A stretch of DNA of 64,000 nt from assembly GCF_015767275.1 (NCBI RefSeq), contig NZ_JADWMY010000011.1, positions 1 to 64,000 of the forward strand, given 5' to 3'. Numbering within the stretch: position 1 is the stretch's first letter; each line of letters begins with the position of its first letter. The notes below the pieces were generated by a model. That model had not been told where the DNA came from, did not search any database, and worked only from the letters and a program-made list of their open reading frames with translations. Below, piece by piece: positions 1 through 9,503 of the stretch. Both the position numbers and the translations under genes were made by a program. Source of the DNA: Herbaspirillum sp. AP02. GTDB lineage: Bacteria > Pseudomonadota > Gammaproteobacteria > Burkholderiales > Burkholderiaceae_D.

Positions 1-123
1 CTGAAACAGATGTTCCTGGACCTGAAAGAGCTGGGATATGAGGGGTCGTATGACCGCGTAGCTGCCTTCGGAAGGCAGTGGAAAGTGGGTCAGATGGCGA
101 GGGTCAATTCTGCGAGCAAATCA
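1..123 (+). mobile_element. IS21-family transposase (IstA) internal fragment
   Basis: The first ~40 codons, open at the window edge, include GYEGSYDRVAAFGRQWKVGQ and then VNSASKST. From memory this is the N-terminal to middle part of IstA, the IS21 transposase, just before its catalytic DDE core. The IstA-like reading stops near base 123 and continues in frame into an unrelated methyltransferase. No IS terminal inverted repeat is visible at the junction, so this is an internal remnant, not an IS end. The exact breakpoint (about 118-127) is inferred from where family-like residues stop. Confidence 0.6.
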
Positions 124-1065
124 ACACTCCTTAACGCCATTTCCACTGGGCGGGTACCGGTCCGACCTAAAACTAAGACTCCTCTTCTGACTGCCGAGTT
201 ACCAGATCTGGACTTCTGGGTTGGAAAGCCAATAGGTTTTGACCGACCATGGTTTAAGCGACATTTATCAGACCTGCAAAGCGAGGTTCGCCCTGTATCC
301 AGCTGGGTGCGTGGGGCGGTTGAAGAAGAAATTTTAGACGAGTTCACTGTCGGACTCGCTGCTCAACGTAGCGGTACGGGTGAGCACTCGGTAAATGAAA
401 TTCTTGGATTCAATGCGTTTCCATATCCCAAGCCCATCTCGTTAATAAAGGGCCTTCTCGCCCAAGCCACAAAGCCGTCGGACGTCGTGTTGGACTTTTT
501 CGCTGGCAGCGGCACTACAGGGCAAGCTATCCTCGAACTGAATGCCGAAGACGGAGGGGAACGCCGCTTCATCCTGTGCAGCAGTACCGAGGCTAACGAC
601 AAGGAGCCCAGCAAAAACTTGTGCCGCGATGTTTGTGCGGCTCGCATACGGCGCGTTATTCAAGGCTATGGCACCAAGGATGGCCACAGCGTAGCGGGAG
701 GGGGAGAGTTCGCCTACCTCCAACTCGACAAACTGGATGCTGCGGATGTGGCCCTAGATGCCACAGCAGAACATGCAGCTACTCTGTTGACCTTGCGTCA
801 TGCCGCGACGGTAGCTGTGGCACATCAAAGCGGCCCAATCCACCTTATCGCGAAGAGCGCAGACTGGCTAATGGCACTGTGCTCCGTCGTCAACGGACAG
901 GTGCTGGACCAGTTATGTGGCCTGCCAAACGAGTACCAAGTGGCACGACTGATAGTGTACGCCCCACGCCCTAAAGCATTGGCCGAATTGCTGGCTGAGC
1001 GAGGAGTAGAGGCGCAAGTCCACACTCTACGCCAAGCACTGATTCAAGGCCAGGGAGGCCGCTAA
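1..1065 (+). pseudogene. Type III restriction-modification methyltransferase Mod, C-terminal part, fused behind IstA fragment
   Basis: Mod subunits methylate adenine in type III R-M systems and give Res its sequence specificity. From about base 124 the frame reads as the later half of a beta-class N6-adenine methyltransferase. There is a target-recognition stretch, then the FPYPKP segment (motif X, about 418-446), then LDFFAGSGTTG (motif I, S-adenosylmethionine loop, about 490-522). In this class the catalytic DPPY motif IV lies upstream of these, and it is absent here: the N-terminal half is replaced by transposase sequence. The frame stays open through the junction and stops at 1065, overlapping the Res start by one base (TAATG). 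The fragment is very unlikely to methylate DNA alone. The missing half could lie to the left, outside the window. Confidence 0.75.
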
Positions 1066-3827
1066 TGAATATGTCCGACACCACGACAACATCGATGCCT
1101 AAGATACAACCCAAGTTCCAAGCCGCTCTGGACCTGCCGGTCCAAACCTCAACGCACCAACCCGAGCGATTCCAGGCGGAGCTGATGGACAACATAAGCA
1201 AGGCTCTGCTTCGCACGCCAGCACCTCCCTGCCTGCTGCGTGCGCCCACTGGCTCGGGCAAGACATTTGTCATGGGCCAGGTTTTGCAACGCATAGGGGC
1301 GCAGCGTGATGTGTTGTGGTTCTGGTTTGTTCCCTTCGTAACGCTCGTGGGGCAAACACTGGACTCGCTTTTACATCACGCCCCAGATTTGTCACCCGTA
1401 CTCTTCTCACAAGGGCGCAATCAGGACCTCGGCGCTGGGACGGTGCTCATTTCCACTGCTCAGGGCGTAGCTCGCGCTCAATGGCGAACCAAAGGCTATG
1501 ACGCCGATGCCGACGACGACGTGCGTACTCTGGCGGCGCTAGTTGCCCGCGCACGCGCGAAAGGCTTACAAATTGGCTTAGTAGTAGACGAAGCCCACAT
1601 CGGCCTGGACAAGAGCACTGAATTCGGCAAGTTTGCACACTGGCTGCAGGCCGACTACCTGCTCATGGCTACAGCCACTCCAAAGGACCAGCGGCTGACC
1701 GACTTCGTGGCTCACGCCGGCTACAGCGGCCAAGAACATTTCTCAGTCAGCCGCGACGACGTTGTTAAGGCCCGGCTGAACAAGCAATACATCGAAGCAG
1801 TGGTGTACAGCTTGGGCACAACCATGCAACAAGTGACCGACCTGCGGCGCACGGTACTGCGCCAGGCTTGGGCGCGCAATGTGTTGATCGGTCAAAGATT
1901 GCAGCAAGCGGGTATCGCTTGCACACCCTTGTTGCTAGTGCAGGTCGCTAATGGTGAACGCGCAGTAGAGGAGGCGGCTGAGGAGCTGATGCGACAGTGC
2001 AACGTGCCGCCCGAAGCCATTGGAAAGCACTCTGCGGATGAGCCAGACCCTGTGTTGATGGCAGCGATTGCCAACGACACCACCAAACAGGTGCTAATTT
2101 TCAAGCAGTCAGCAGGTACGGGCTTTGACGCGCCACGCGCCTTCGTTCTGGCCAGCACAAAGCCCGTCAATGACACGGACTTCGCCATGCAATTCATCGG
2201 CCGAGTCATGCGCGTAGCACGACAGGTTCGCGACAGTTTTCCGAAGCCACAGCACATCCCGGCCGAGCTGAACACCGCCTATGTCTACCTAGGGAATGCT
2301 CAGGCGCAAGCAGGCTTTGAAGCGGCTGTACAAGCCACTAGCGCGGTTAAGAGCCAGCTGGAAGGGCAAACTGAGAAGCTGTTAATCCGCCACACGGTTG
2401 CGGGAGGCCTCGTCTACACCAACCGGCCAACCGTAGAGCAACCCTTAAGCTATAGCATGGGGCTACCTGACACTCAAATGACTGCCCCAACTTTAGCCTC
2501 CGACTCCGCAGCACCATCGCAGTCATGGCTGCCTCCAGCAAGTAGCGGCAACCAACAAACTTGGGGACAAGATCTGTTTGGCGATCCTACCTGGGCTCTG
2601 GACACCCAAGCTACAGAACCCGCACAGAAAAAGTCATCACGCATCCATAAACCGCGCACACGCTCGGAGGTGTTGGAGGCTTTGACCGAGAACAGGCTGA
2701 AGACTTTTCACCGAAGGGAGAACGTACCCACTCTGAATGCGGCCCTCAAGTCTGAGGAAAAGCCTTCGCTGGTCGATCTATCTGCGATCTCACTTCAAGT
2801 CGCCCAGTCTCTAGAGGTAAGCTCGACACTGGCTCAGTCGGCAGTAAATGCGGCACTCAACCGCGTGCTGCAAAAAGAACTTCACCGGGAACTCACCGAA
2901 GGTACCAATTACGCTGAGGACATCCTGGTTGTCACCGATCGAGCAGCTTTGGCGCGCGAGGCGATGACTGCTCTGCAGGAGCTCCCGCATGCAGAGGAAG
3001 AGGACTATCGCATCATCGTACAAACTATTTCTGCGCGCTTGAGGCCCACGTTGGATTTAACTCTTCAGGCCGCTCCTTCGCAAGTAGCTCTCTCAGAGAG
3101 AGACCTTGTCCGAATGTCCCGAGATGCCGCCCATTGGGTCATTCGTGACTGTGCACAGGAACTTCGCGAAGCGATCTTCCAATCCATTGCCGACCAGGCC
3201 AAGCAAGTCGATGCCCAGCCCCTGCCCAACGTGATGATCTTCCCAGAAGACCTCCCATTAGAAACTTCTAGAAAAAACATCTATGGCGTCTTGCCGCCTT
3301 CCACCGAGCTCGCTGAGGCAGTGGACACTGTACTCTTTATGGATGAACGCAATTGGTGGACAGATCGGATATTCACATTGGAGGACGGTAGCACCTTCAG
3401 TGTCGGTCGCTATGATGGATGGGTGAAGCTAAATAACCTGGAACAGGCGTTCGCCCGAGCGCTAGACGACGCCGACTTCGTTCACTGGTGGCATCGGAAC
3501 CCGGATAAAAAACCGTACTCAGTACGCGTAGTGCGTGCAGAGCACGACCACTACTTCTATCCGGATTTCGTCGTCTGTATTTCGCATTCGCCCGGTGAAG
3601 CCCCAATGCAGCGACTACTGGAAACAAAGGAAAGTACCAAGGATGCTTCACGTAAATCACAACACTTCCCAACCGCTTACGGCAAGGTCTTGTTCCTCAC
3701 GCCTGATGGCAATCGCCTCCGGTGGGTGAATGAAAACGGCAGCTTGGGCGACGTGCTTAAATTATCAGAGCTGCAGGCCATTCAGATCAAGCTGAAGGCG
3801 TCTCAATATACTTGTCAACCCGTTTGA
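1065..3827 (+). CDS. Type III restriction enzyme Res subunit (DEAD-box helicase plus nuclease)
   Basis: Predicted 920-residue Res subunit, which translocates on or switches along DNA using ATP and cuts when complexed with Mod. Superfamily 2 helicase motifs are clear: Walker A APTGSGKT at residues 60-67, DEAH at 175-178 and TATP near residue 203, with a helicase C-terminal segment after about 290. Near the end, FYPDFVV (about 831-837) and LETKES (about 852-857) supply the PD...ExK residues of the family nuclease. Start and stop look intact. It is translationally coupled to the truncated mod. Because Res is normally inactive without a complete Mod, the system is probably non-functional or dependent on another Mod. 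It sits in the AT-richer segment, which suggests transfer. Confidence 0.88.
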   Translation: MNMSDTTTTSMPKIQPKFQAALDLPVQTSTHQPERFQAELMDNISKALLRTPAPPCLLRAPTGSGKTFVMGQVLQRIGAQRDVLWFWFVPFVTLVGQTLDSLLHHAPDLSPVLFSQGRNQDLGAGTVLISTAQGVARAQWRTKGYDADADDDVRTLAALVARARAKGLQIGLVVDEAHIGLDKSTEFGKFAHWLQADYLLMATATPKDQRLTDFVAHAGYSGQEHFSVSRDDVVKARLNKQYIEAVVYSLGTTMQQVTDLRRTVLRQAWARNVLIGQRLQQAGIACTPLLLVQVANGERAVEEAAEELMRQCNVPPEAIGKHSADEPDPVLMAAIANDTTKQVLIFKQSAGTGFDAPRAFVLASTKPVNDTDFAMQFIGRVMRVARQVRDSFPKPQHIPAELNTAYVYLGNAQAQAGFEAAVQATSAVKSQLEGQTEKLLIRHTVAGGLVYTNRPTVEQPLSYSMGLPDTQMTAPTLASDSAAPSQSWLPPASSGNQQTWGQDLFGDPTWALDTQATEPAQKKSSRIHKPRTRSEVLEALTENRLKTFHRRENVPTLNAALKSEEKPSLVDLSAISLQVAQSLEVSSTLAQSAVNAALNRVLQKELHRELTEGTNYAEDILVVTDRAALAREAMTALQELPHAEEEDYRIIVQTISARLRPTLDLTLQAAPSQVALSERDLVRMSRDAAHWVIRDCAQELREAIFQSIADQAKQVDAQPLPNVMIFPEDLPLETSRKNIYGVLPPSTELAEAVDTVLFMDERNWWTDRIFTLEDGSTFSVGRYDGWVKLNNLEQAFARALDDADFVHWWHRNPDKKPYSVRVVRAEHDHYFYPDFVVCISHSPGEAPMQRLLETKESTKDASRKSQHFPTAYGKVLFLTPDGNRLRWVNENGSLGDVLKLSELQAIQIKLKASQYTCQPV

Positions 3828-4119
3828 CTTAACGAAGAGAGTCGAGTACTGACGATCCGCCCGGCTGAAACAAAAGAACCTCTGGGCGGCGTCCTCGATA
3901 TCATAGCAAGGACACCAAGTCGCATCACGAATCTCCCGTGCAATTGACCAACGATGCGCCTTTTATTCAACTGCCCATTTTAAAATAATCGATTCCGGCG
4001 GTCTTTCTACTTGGAATTAAATATTTTTCAATACGATTGGTCCCAGAAATATTAAATTTCTCTTCGGCGACATACATCAGGAGTGCTTTCTTTAATCAAT
4101 AGAAGCTATTTGGTAAAAA

Positions 4120-4704
4120 ATGGAAAAGCGATTTTTGGTAGTTGACCTTGAAGCGACCTGCGCGGATGACGGCAGTATCGCGCCGGAAGAAATGGAAATC
4201 ATTGAAATCGGGGCCTGTTGGGCCACCCAAGACGGCGCAGTCCTTGAGCGGTTTCAGCATCTAGTAAGGCCGCTGATGCAGCCAATACTCACACCATTTT
4301 GCAAGCAATTAATTGGAATCACTCAAGCAGAAGTCGACCAGGCACCTCTGTTTCCTGTCGCGGCACGAGCGCTTCAGGCATTTGCCAACAACGTAGGGTC
4401 GACCGATACTGTTTGGATGAGTTGGGGAAGCTACGATAACAAGCAGCTAAGCAGAGACGCCGAGCGTCATGGGATTGCTATGCCGTTGGTCATGCCCCAT
4501 CAAAATGCTAAGCGTCTGTTCGCAAAGACCCAGCGAATTGGCAAGGAAGTTGGGATGGTTCGGGCGTGCGCGCTCACCGGTAATAGCATGGAAGGGCAGC
4601 ATCATCGAGGGCTGGACGATGCTGTCAACATTGCCAGGCTGATACCGTGGGTTTTGGGGAATGCCACGATTTCGGCACATGGCCAAGCGCGCGGCGTTAT
4701 TTAA
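4120..4704 (+). CDS. DEDDh-family 3'-5' exonuclease, KapD/ERI-1-like
   Basis: 194-residue protein of the RNase T/DnaQ exonuclease fold. VVDLEATC at residues 7-14 gives the first catalytic Asp and Glu. WGSYDNKQL (about 107-115) holds the second Asp region. HHRGLDDAVNIARL (about 164-177) gives the His and final Asp of the DEDDh type. The DLEATC start and compact length match the group often annotated as inhibitor of KinA pathway (KapD), related to eukaryotic ERI-1 exonucleases. The substrate, RNA or DNA, cannot be told from the sequence. It is separated from Res by about 290 AT-rich bases and transcribed alone. Its place in a restriction island makes a defence or RNA-processing role possible, but that is inference. 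Confidence 0.82.
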   Translation: MEKRFLVVDLEATCADDGSIAPEEMEIIEIGACWATQDGAVLERFQHLVRPLMQPILTPFCKQLIGITQAEVDQAPLFPVAARALQAFANNVGSTDTVWMSWGSYDNKQLSRDAERHGIAMPLVMPHQNAKRLFAKTQRIGKEVGMVRACALTGNSMEGQHHRGLDDAVNIARLIPWVLGNATISAHGQARGVI

Positions 4705-5053
4705 TGATGAAGCAATGATCCACTTCAAGGCCTTCATCAATACTAAAGTTCACTTCTTTTTTGCAGATTTTGGCTTCCCGATCATAGTTGATGATTGGTG
4801 ATAAGTGTTTGATTGAAAAAGCCGTCGTACTCAGCGTAAGTTTGAGGATTTCCACGTGGCGCAATCTCCCATGGCAAGGCCGTTTCTGGTAGCCGCCATG
4901 GGTCAGGTGCATCATCGTGGCGACGCAGCGACAAGGCAATGGAGGCTGCGCTGTACCTGCCGGTACGGCGCCGGACTGTTCACCCCACCGTTGTGGGCAA
5001 GCCGCGCCACGGGTAGACTGAGCCCCTTTCATCCATGCAAGGCCAGTTCCACC
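4705..5053. other. Intergenic stretch spanning an apparent composition boundary
   Basis: No convincing gene. Up to about 4850 the sequence is AT-rich like the island to its left. From about 4855 it becomes GC-rich like the rest of the window, so the island edge probably lies here. A reverse-strand open frame ending at 4697 reads protein-like for its last ~50 codons, but it runs into the GntR gene antisense and has no recognisable family. No tRNA end, direct repeat or integrase was seen at the boundary. Confidence 0.5.
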
Positions 5054-5785
5054 ATGCCTGACCAGTCCGTCGATGGGCGCCTGCCGCTTTATCTCCAGTT
5101 GCGCGACCTGTTGGCCGCCCAGATCCGCGCCCAGAAGTGGCAACCGGGTCAAGCCATTCCCTCGGAAGCGGAGCTCAGCCAGACCCATCAGATGGCAGTG
5201 GGTACGGTGCGCCGCGCCATCGAAACGCTCATTGCCGAAGGGCTGGTGGAACGCACGCATGGCCGGGGGACTTTCGTGCGCAAGGCGCGCTTCGACAATT
5301 CCCTGTTCCGTTTCTTCCGTTTCGAGTCCGCCCAGGGCCAGCCGCTGGCCCCCAGGAGCGTCATCGTGGGTCGCAAGACCATCGAAGCGCCGCGCCAGGT
5401 GGTCGAGGCCCTGCACCTCAAGCCCCATGCCCGGGTGATCGAACTGCTGCGCCTGCGCACGGTGGATGATCAACCGGTGCTGGCCGAGAACATCTATCTC
5501 TGCGCCCAGCGCTTCAAGGCCCTGGCCGACAAGGCGCCGGAAGATTTCGGTGACCTGCTCTATCCGCTGTATGAACGTGAATGCGGCCTGATCGTGGCCT
5601 CGGCCCGCGAGACCCTGACGGTGGAGACGGTGACGGCGGCGCAGGCGCGCCTGTTGGGATTGAAGGAAAAGACGCCGGTGGTGGTGATCGAACGCATCGC
5701 CTTCGGTTCGGACGGAACACCGCTGGAGTGGCGGCAGTCCAGGGGCGCGGCGAGCAAGTTCAGGTATAGCGCAGAGATTCGCTAG
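5054..5785 (+). CDS. GntR-family transcriptional regulator, HutC subfamily
   Basis: 243-residue regulator. Residues ~8-72 form the GntR winged helix, with PSEAELSQTHQMAVGTVRRA as recognition segment and GLVERTHGRGTFV as the wing. Residues ~90-235 form a UTRA ligand-binding domain, recognised by FRF near its start and ERIAFGSDGTPLEWRQS near its end. I start it at the ATG at 5054 because the winged helix begins a few residues later and the upstream extension has no family character. HutC-type members sense small metabolites, but the ligand is not evident. Its neighbours are an exonuclease and mqsRA, neither an obvious target, so it may be autoregulatory or act elsewhere. Confidence 0.85.
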   Translation: MPDQSVDGRLPLYLQLRDLLAAQIRAQKWQPGQAIPSEAELSQTHQMAVGTVRRAIETLIAEGLVERTHGRGTFVRKARFDNSLFRFFRFESAQGQPLAPRSVIVGRKTIEAPRQVVEALHLKPHARVIELLRLRTVDDQPVLAENIYLCAQRFKALADKAPEDFGDLLYPLYERECGLIVASARETLTVETVTAAQARLLGLKEKTPVVVIERIAFGSDGTPLEWRQSRGAASKFRYSAEIR

Positions 5786-5802
5786 CGGCAGCTGCCGGGA
5801 CT

Positions 5803-6285
5803 CTACTTGCGTCGACCTTGCGTCAGCCGGGCGGCCCGTGGTTCCCGGATTTCAAGTATGTGAGGCGGGCGCGCTACATCGTTCGTCACGGCCCTTACCT
5901 CTGCCAGCAGTTCCGGATGCTTGTGCAGCAGGCGCAGCAACAATACCAATGCGCGTGGCGGCTTGATCTTCCCGGCCTCGTAACGGTTGAAGGCATTGAT
6001 GCCGCCGCCGAACAGCAAGCTGGCTTCGCGCTGGCCCAACTGCAGGAGCTCCCGTGCCGCGGTGATCTCGGCCGGATCGATGAGGCCGGCGTTGACCTCC
6101 TTGTTGAAGGCCAGTGCCTCGGAGGAGACTCTTTCTTCCTCCGCAGGCAGGGGCAGGCATTCACCGCAGAGCGGGCAATAGTCACCTGTCACGCCCACGA
6201 TGAGCGTGGTCTCGCCCTTATAGGTATAGGGCAGGTCTCGGGTGGCGCGGACCATCTCTGCACCGCCGCAACTGGGACAGTTCAT
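5803..6285 (-). CDS. mqsA: MqsA antitoxin and operon repressor
   Basis: 160-residue type II antitoxin. The N-terminal zinc domain shows two CxxC pairs, CPSCGG at residues 4-9 and CPLCGE at 37-42. The C-terminal half is an XRE-like helix-turn-helix, with LLQLGQREASLLFGGG and INAFNRYEAGKIKPP about residues 80-110, as in E. coli MqsA. MqsA binds and neutralises the MqsR RNase and represses the operon. It starts one base after the mqsR stop, with AAGGAG about 9 bases upstream inside the toxin gene, so the toxin is encoded first, as is normal for this system. The last ~25 residues are basic and extend beyond the E. coli protein; their role is unknown. Confidence 0.92.
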   Translation of the reverse strand: MNCPSCGGAEMVRATRDLPYTYKGETTLIVGVTGDYCPLCGECLPLPAEEERVSSEALAFNKEVNAGLIDPAEITAARELLQLGQREASLLFGGGINAFNRYEAGKIKPPRALVLLLRLLHKHPELLAEVRAVTNDVARPPHILEIREPRAARLTQGRRK

Positions 6286-6286
6286 C

Positions 6287-6583
6287 TCATCTCTCCTTGA
6301 ACGCTACGATCAATACGTCATCCAGCACGGTCAGCTTGATGTACAGCACGCCATGACGGGTCAGCGGGCAGTACACGTCATGCCAGATCCGGTGATCCTG
6401 GTGGCTGGTCATGCTCTTGTAGAAATCACTGCTCTTGAGCGCTGCCACCACTGCGGTCATCTCGGATTCGTCCATGCCCAATGCTGCGGCGCCCAGGATA
6501 GCCGTCGCGGTTTTGCGGATCCGCCCCTGGGCGAGCAGTGAATGGATTTGGTACAGCTTGCGGTGAGGCGTGTGCTTTTCCAT
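6287..6583 (-). CDS. mqsR: MqsR toxin, mRNA interferase
   Basis: 98-residue RelE-fold endoribonuclease that in E. coli cuts mRNA at GCU. The similarity is strong throughout: MEKHTPH at the start, SDFYKSMTSHQDHRIWHDVY in the middle and KLTVLDDVLIVAFKE at the end closely match E. coli MqsR. Lys, Tyr and Arg positions expected near its active site are retained as far as I can align by eye. I use the ATG at 6583 because E. coli MqsR starts MEKRTPH. An ATG two codons upstream (6589) has a better-placed AGGA and could be the true start. The gene is followed at once by mqsA. The operator lies directly upstream. Confidence 0.92.
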   Translation of the reverse strand: MEKHTPHRKLYQIHSLLAQGRIRKTATAILGAAALGMDESEMTAVVAALKSSDFYKSMTSHQDHRIWHDVYCPLTRHGVLYIKLTVLDDVLIVAFKER

Positions 6584-6590
6584 GTGCATG

Positions 6591-6607
6591 GTAACCATCC
6601 TGGTTAC
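6591..6607 (-). promoter_or_regulatory. Candidate MqsA operator of mqsRA
   Basis: GTAACC-N5-GGTTAC is a perfect inverted repeat directly upstream of mqsR. The core AACC-N5-GGTT matches the half-site and spacing of the E. coli MqsA palindrome (AACCT-N3-AGGTT) at its outer four bases, but the inner T and A are replaced. Another GGTT-TATGT-AACC pair overlaps it, giving alternating half-sites through about 6615. Confidence 0.65.
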
Positions 6608-6615
6608 ATAAACCA

Positions 6616-7700
<1,085 letters not shown>

Positions 7701-7728
7701 TCCAGGCGTGCAGGTCGCATGACCCATG

Positions 7729-7759
7729 AAAAAGGGGCGGCGTCCTGCGACGCCGCCCC
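7729..7759 (-). terminator. Rho-independent terminator of the ExuT-type gene
   Basis: Perfect 11-bp stem GGGGCGGCGTC with a 4-base loop. On the minus strand it is followed by TTTTT. It lies 25 bases past the stop of the minus-strand transporter gene. Confidence 0.85.
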
Positions 7760-7784
7760 CGCCCTACTCCCCCCTGCAATATCC

Positions 7785-9041
7785 TCAGGCCAGCGCCTGC
7801 GCACGCGGACGGGCCAGCGCAAACACCACCGCCACGGCCACCAGATCGAACACCGCCAGCAGGACAAACAGCGGGCCATAGCCGATCTGCGTGACCAGGA
7901 TGCCGAACAGCAGCGTGAACAAGGTCGCCCCCAGGTAACCGCTCATGCCGGTCAAGCCAGTGGCAGTCGCCACCTGGTTACGGGTAAAGACATCGGAGGT
8001 GATCGAATACAGCGCACCCGACAGCGTCTGGTGGGCGAAACCACCGATGGACAGCAGCGCAATGGCCACATAGGGGCTATCCACGAAACCCACGCAGGCC
8101 GGCCCGATCATGGCCAGGCTGCCCACCAGCATGACCAGCTTGCGCGAGGTGAACAACGACACATTGAGATGCTTGTGGAAGAACGGACTCAGGTAGCCGC
8201 CCAGCACGCAACCGATATCGGCCGCCAGGAAGGGCAGCCAGGCGAACATGGCGATTTCCTTGATGTTCATGTGACGCTCGGTGGCCATGTACAGCGGAAT
8301 CCAGGCATTGAAGGTCTGCCAGGCCGGTTCCGACAGGAAGCGCGGAATGGCGATCGACCAGAAGTTGCGGCTGCGCACGATGAGCGACCAGCTTTCGCGC
8401 TGCACCTTCTCGGGCGATTTTTCCTGGCCATCCAGGATATAGGCGCGTTCTTCCGGCGAGAGCAGCTTCTGGTCCCGCGGGTTCTTGTAGAACAGCATCC
8501 ACAGCGCGAACCAGATCACCCCCAGCACGCCCACCACCACGAAGGACATCCGCCAGCCACCATGCAGGATGGTCCACACCACCAGGGGCGGTGCGCACAG
8601 GGCACCGATGGAGGAGCCGATGTTGAACCAGCCGATGGCCACCGAGCGCTCCTTGGCCGGGAACCATTCGGTGGACGCCTTCACCCCGCCCGGGATGCCA
8701 GCCGCCTCGGTGACACCCAGCAGCGCCCGGAAAAAGGCCAGGCTCTGCCAACCGGTCGCCATGGCGGCGGCGGCGCACACCAGCGACCAGGCCAGCGCGA
8801 AGATGCCGAAACCGATCTTGGTCCCCACCGCGTCCAGGATGTAGCCGGCCACCGGTTGCATCAGCGCGTAACAGATCTGCCACGAGACCACGATGTAGGA
8901 ATACTGCTGGGTGCTCATGTCCAGCTCTTTCATCATGGTCGGTGCGGCCACCGACAGCGTATTGCGGGCCAGGTAATTGACGATCAGGGCCAGGGTCACC
9001 AGGGTGACCATGTACCAGCGGATTCCTCTTACGTACTTCAT
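7785..9041 (-). CDS. exuT: Hexuronate:H+ symporter, ExuT type (MFS, anion:cation symporter family)
   Basis: 418-residue inner-membrane transporter with about 12 hydrophobic segments. It matches E. coli ExuT across its length: RGIRWYMVTLVTL at the start, STQQYSYI, QPVAGYILDAVGTKIG after TM2, EWFPAKERSVAIGWFN after TM4, and FLSEPAWQTFNAWIPLYM in the second half. ExuT imports glucuronate and galacturonate. The ATG at 9041 has GGAG seven bases upstream; the longer frame from 9068 has no such site. It is divergent from a FadR-type regulator, with two palindromes between them, one repeated before uronate dehydrogenase 14 kb away. That supports uronate uptake. The exact substrate is inferred. Confidence 0.85.
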   Translation of the reverse strand: MKYVRGIRWYMVTLVTLALIVNYLARNTLSVAAPTMMKELDMSTQQYSYIVVSWQICYALMQPVAGYILDAVGTKIGFGIFALAWSLVCAAAAMATGWQSLAFFRALLGVTEAAGIPGGVKASTEWFPAKERSVAIGWFNIGSSIGALCAPPLVVWTILHGGWRMSFVVVGVLGVIWFALWMLFYKNPRDQKLLSPEERAYILDGQEKSPEKVQRESWSLIVRSRNFWSIAIPRFLSEPAWQTFNAWIPLYMATERHMNIKEIAMFAWLPFLAADIGCVLGGYLSPFFHKHLNVSLFTSRKLVMLVGSLAMIGPACVGFVDSPYVAIALLSIGGFAHQTLSGALYSITSDVFTRNQVATATGLTGMSGYLGATLFTLLFGILVTQIGYGPLFVLLAVFDLVAVAVVFALARPRAQALA

Positions 9042-9255
9042 GGCGTCTCCAAAAGGATTTTTATTCAAATGGGCAGTACTGCAGCAGGCCGTCCCTGCTG
9101 CGCGCGACGCCGGGCAGGCCGGACGACGGTGGATGACGCGCAGGGAAGCAGGCCAGGCCGTCGTGAGGACGGCCGGAAGCTTGAGAGAAACTAGGCAGAT
9201 CTTGGGTTCATACCGGTCTCCATGCTGGCTGCTGTTGTCTTTTTTATGGCTGCAA

Positions 9256-9273
9256 TTATACGATGTCGTATAA
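9256..9273. promoter_or_regulatory. Candidate uronate operator, 18-bp palindrome (copy 1)
   Basis: TTATACGA-TG-TCGTATAA is an inverted repeat with perfect 8-bp arms, upstream of the ExuT-type gene and divergent regulator. A copy with 15 of 18 identical bases lies before udh at 23517-23534. Confidence 0.65.
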
Positions 9274-9283
9274 GTTTTCAGTG

Positions 9284-9300
9284 AATTAGTCGGACTAATT
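9284..9300. promoter_or_regulatory. Candidate FadR-type operator
   Basis: AATTAGTC-G-GACTAATT is a perfect 17-bp palindrome. Its core TAGTCGGACTA fits the general FadR-subfamily operator pattern TNGTNNNACNA. It lies between the ExuT-type gene and the FadR-type regulator gene, so autoregulation is likely. Confidence 0.6.
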
Positions 9301-9503
9301 TCGAATGCAGGTGGACAACTCTAATGAGCAGCGTGTGCGAAGTCAACCGGATTTGGGCCGTCTTCCGGTCTGTAAGTGCTTTTTAGCGGGCTTTCCGACG
9401 CCGTTGTGCAAATTGCAACATCTTTCGGTATCGCTTGCTTGCGCCGGCAAGACGAGTCCTTCATAGTGTCCGAAGAAGAACTCAACGGCAGCAGTCATCG
9501 TAC

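Noticed and set aside
4697..5473. Minus-strand open frame with a protein-like tail over the island boundary
   Set aside because: It is antisense to the GntR gene for most of its length and has no ribosome site or family. At most the last ~50 codons are a remnant.
7719..9194. Long plus-strand open frame opposite the ExuT-type gene
   Set aside because: His-, Gln- and Gly-rich translation is the usual antisense shadow of a GC-rich gene; no family recognised.
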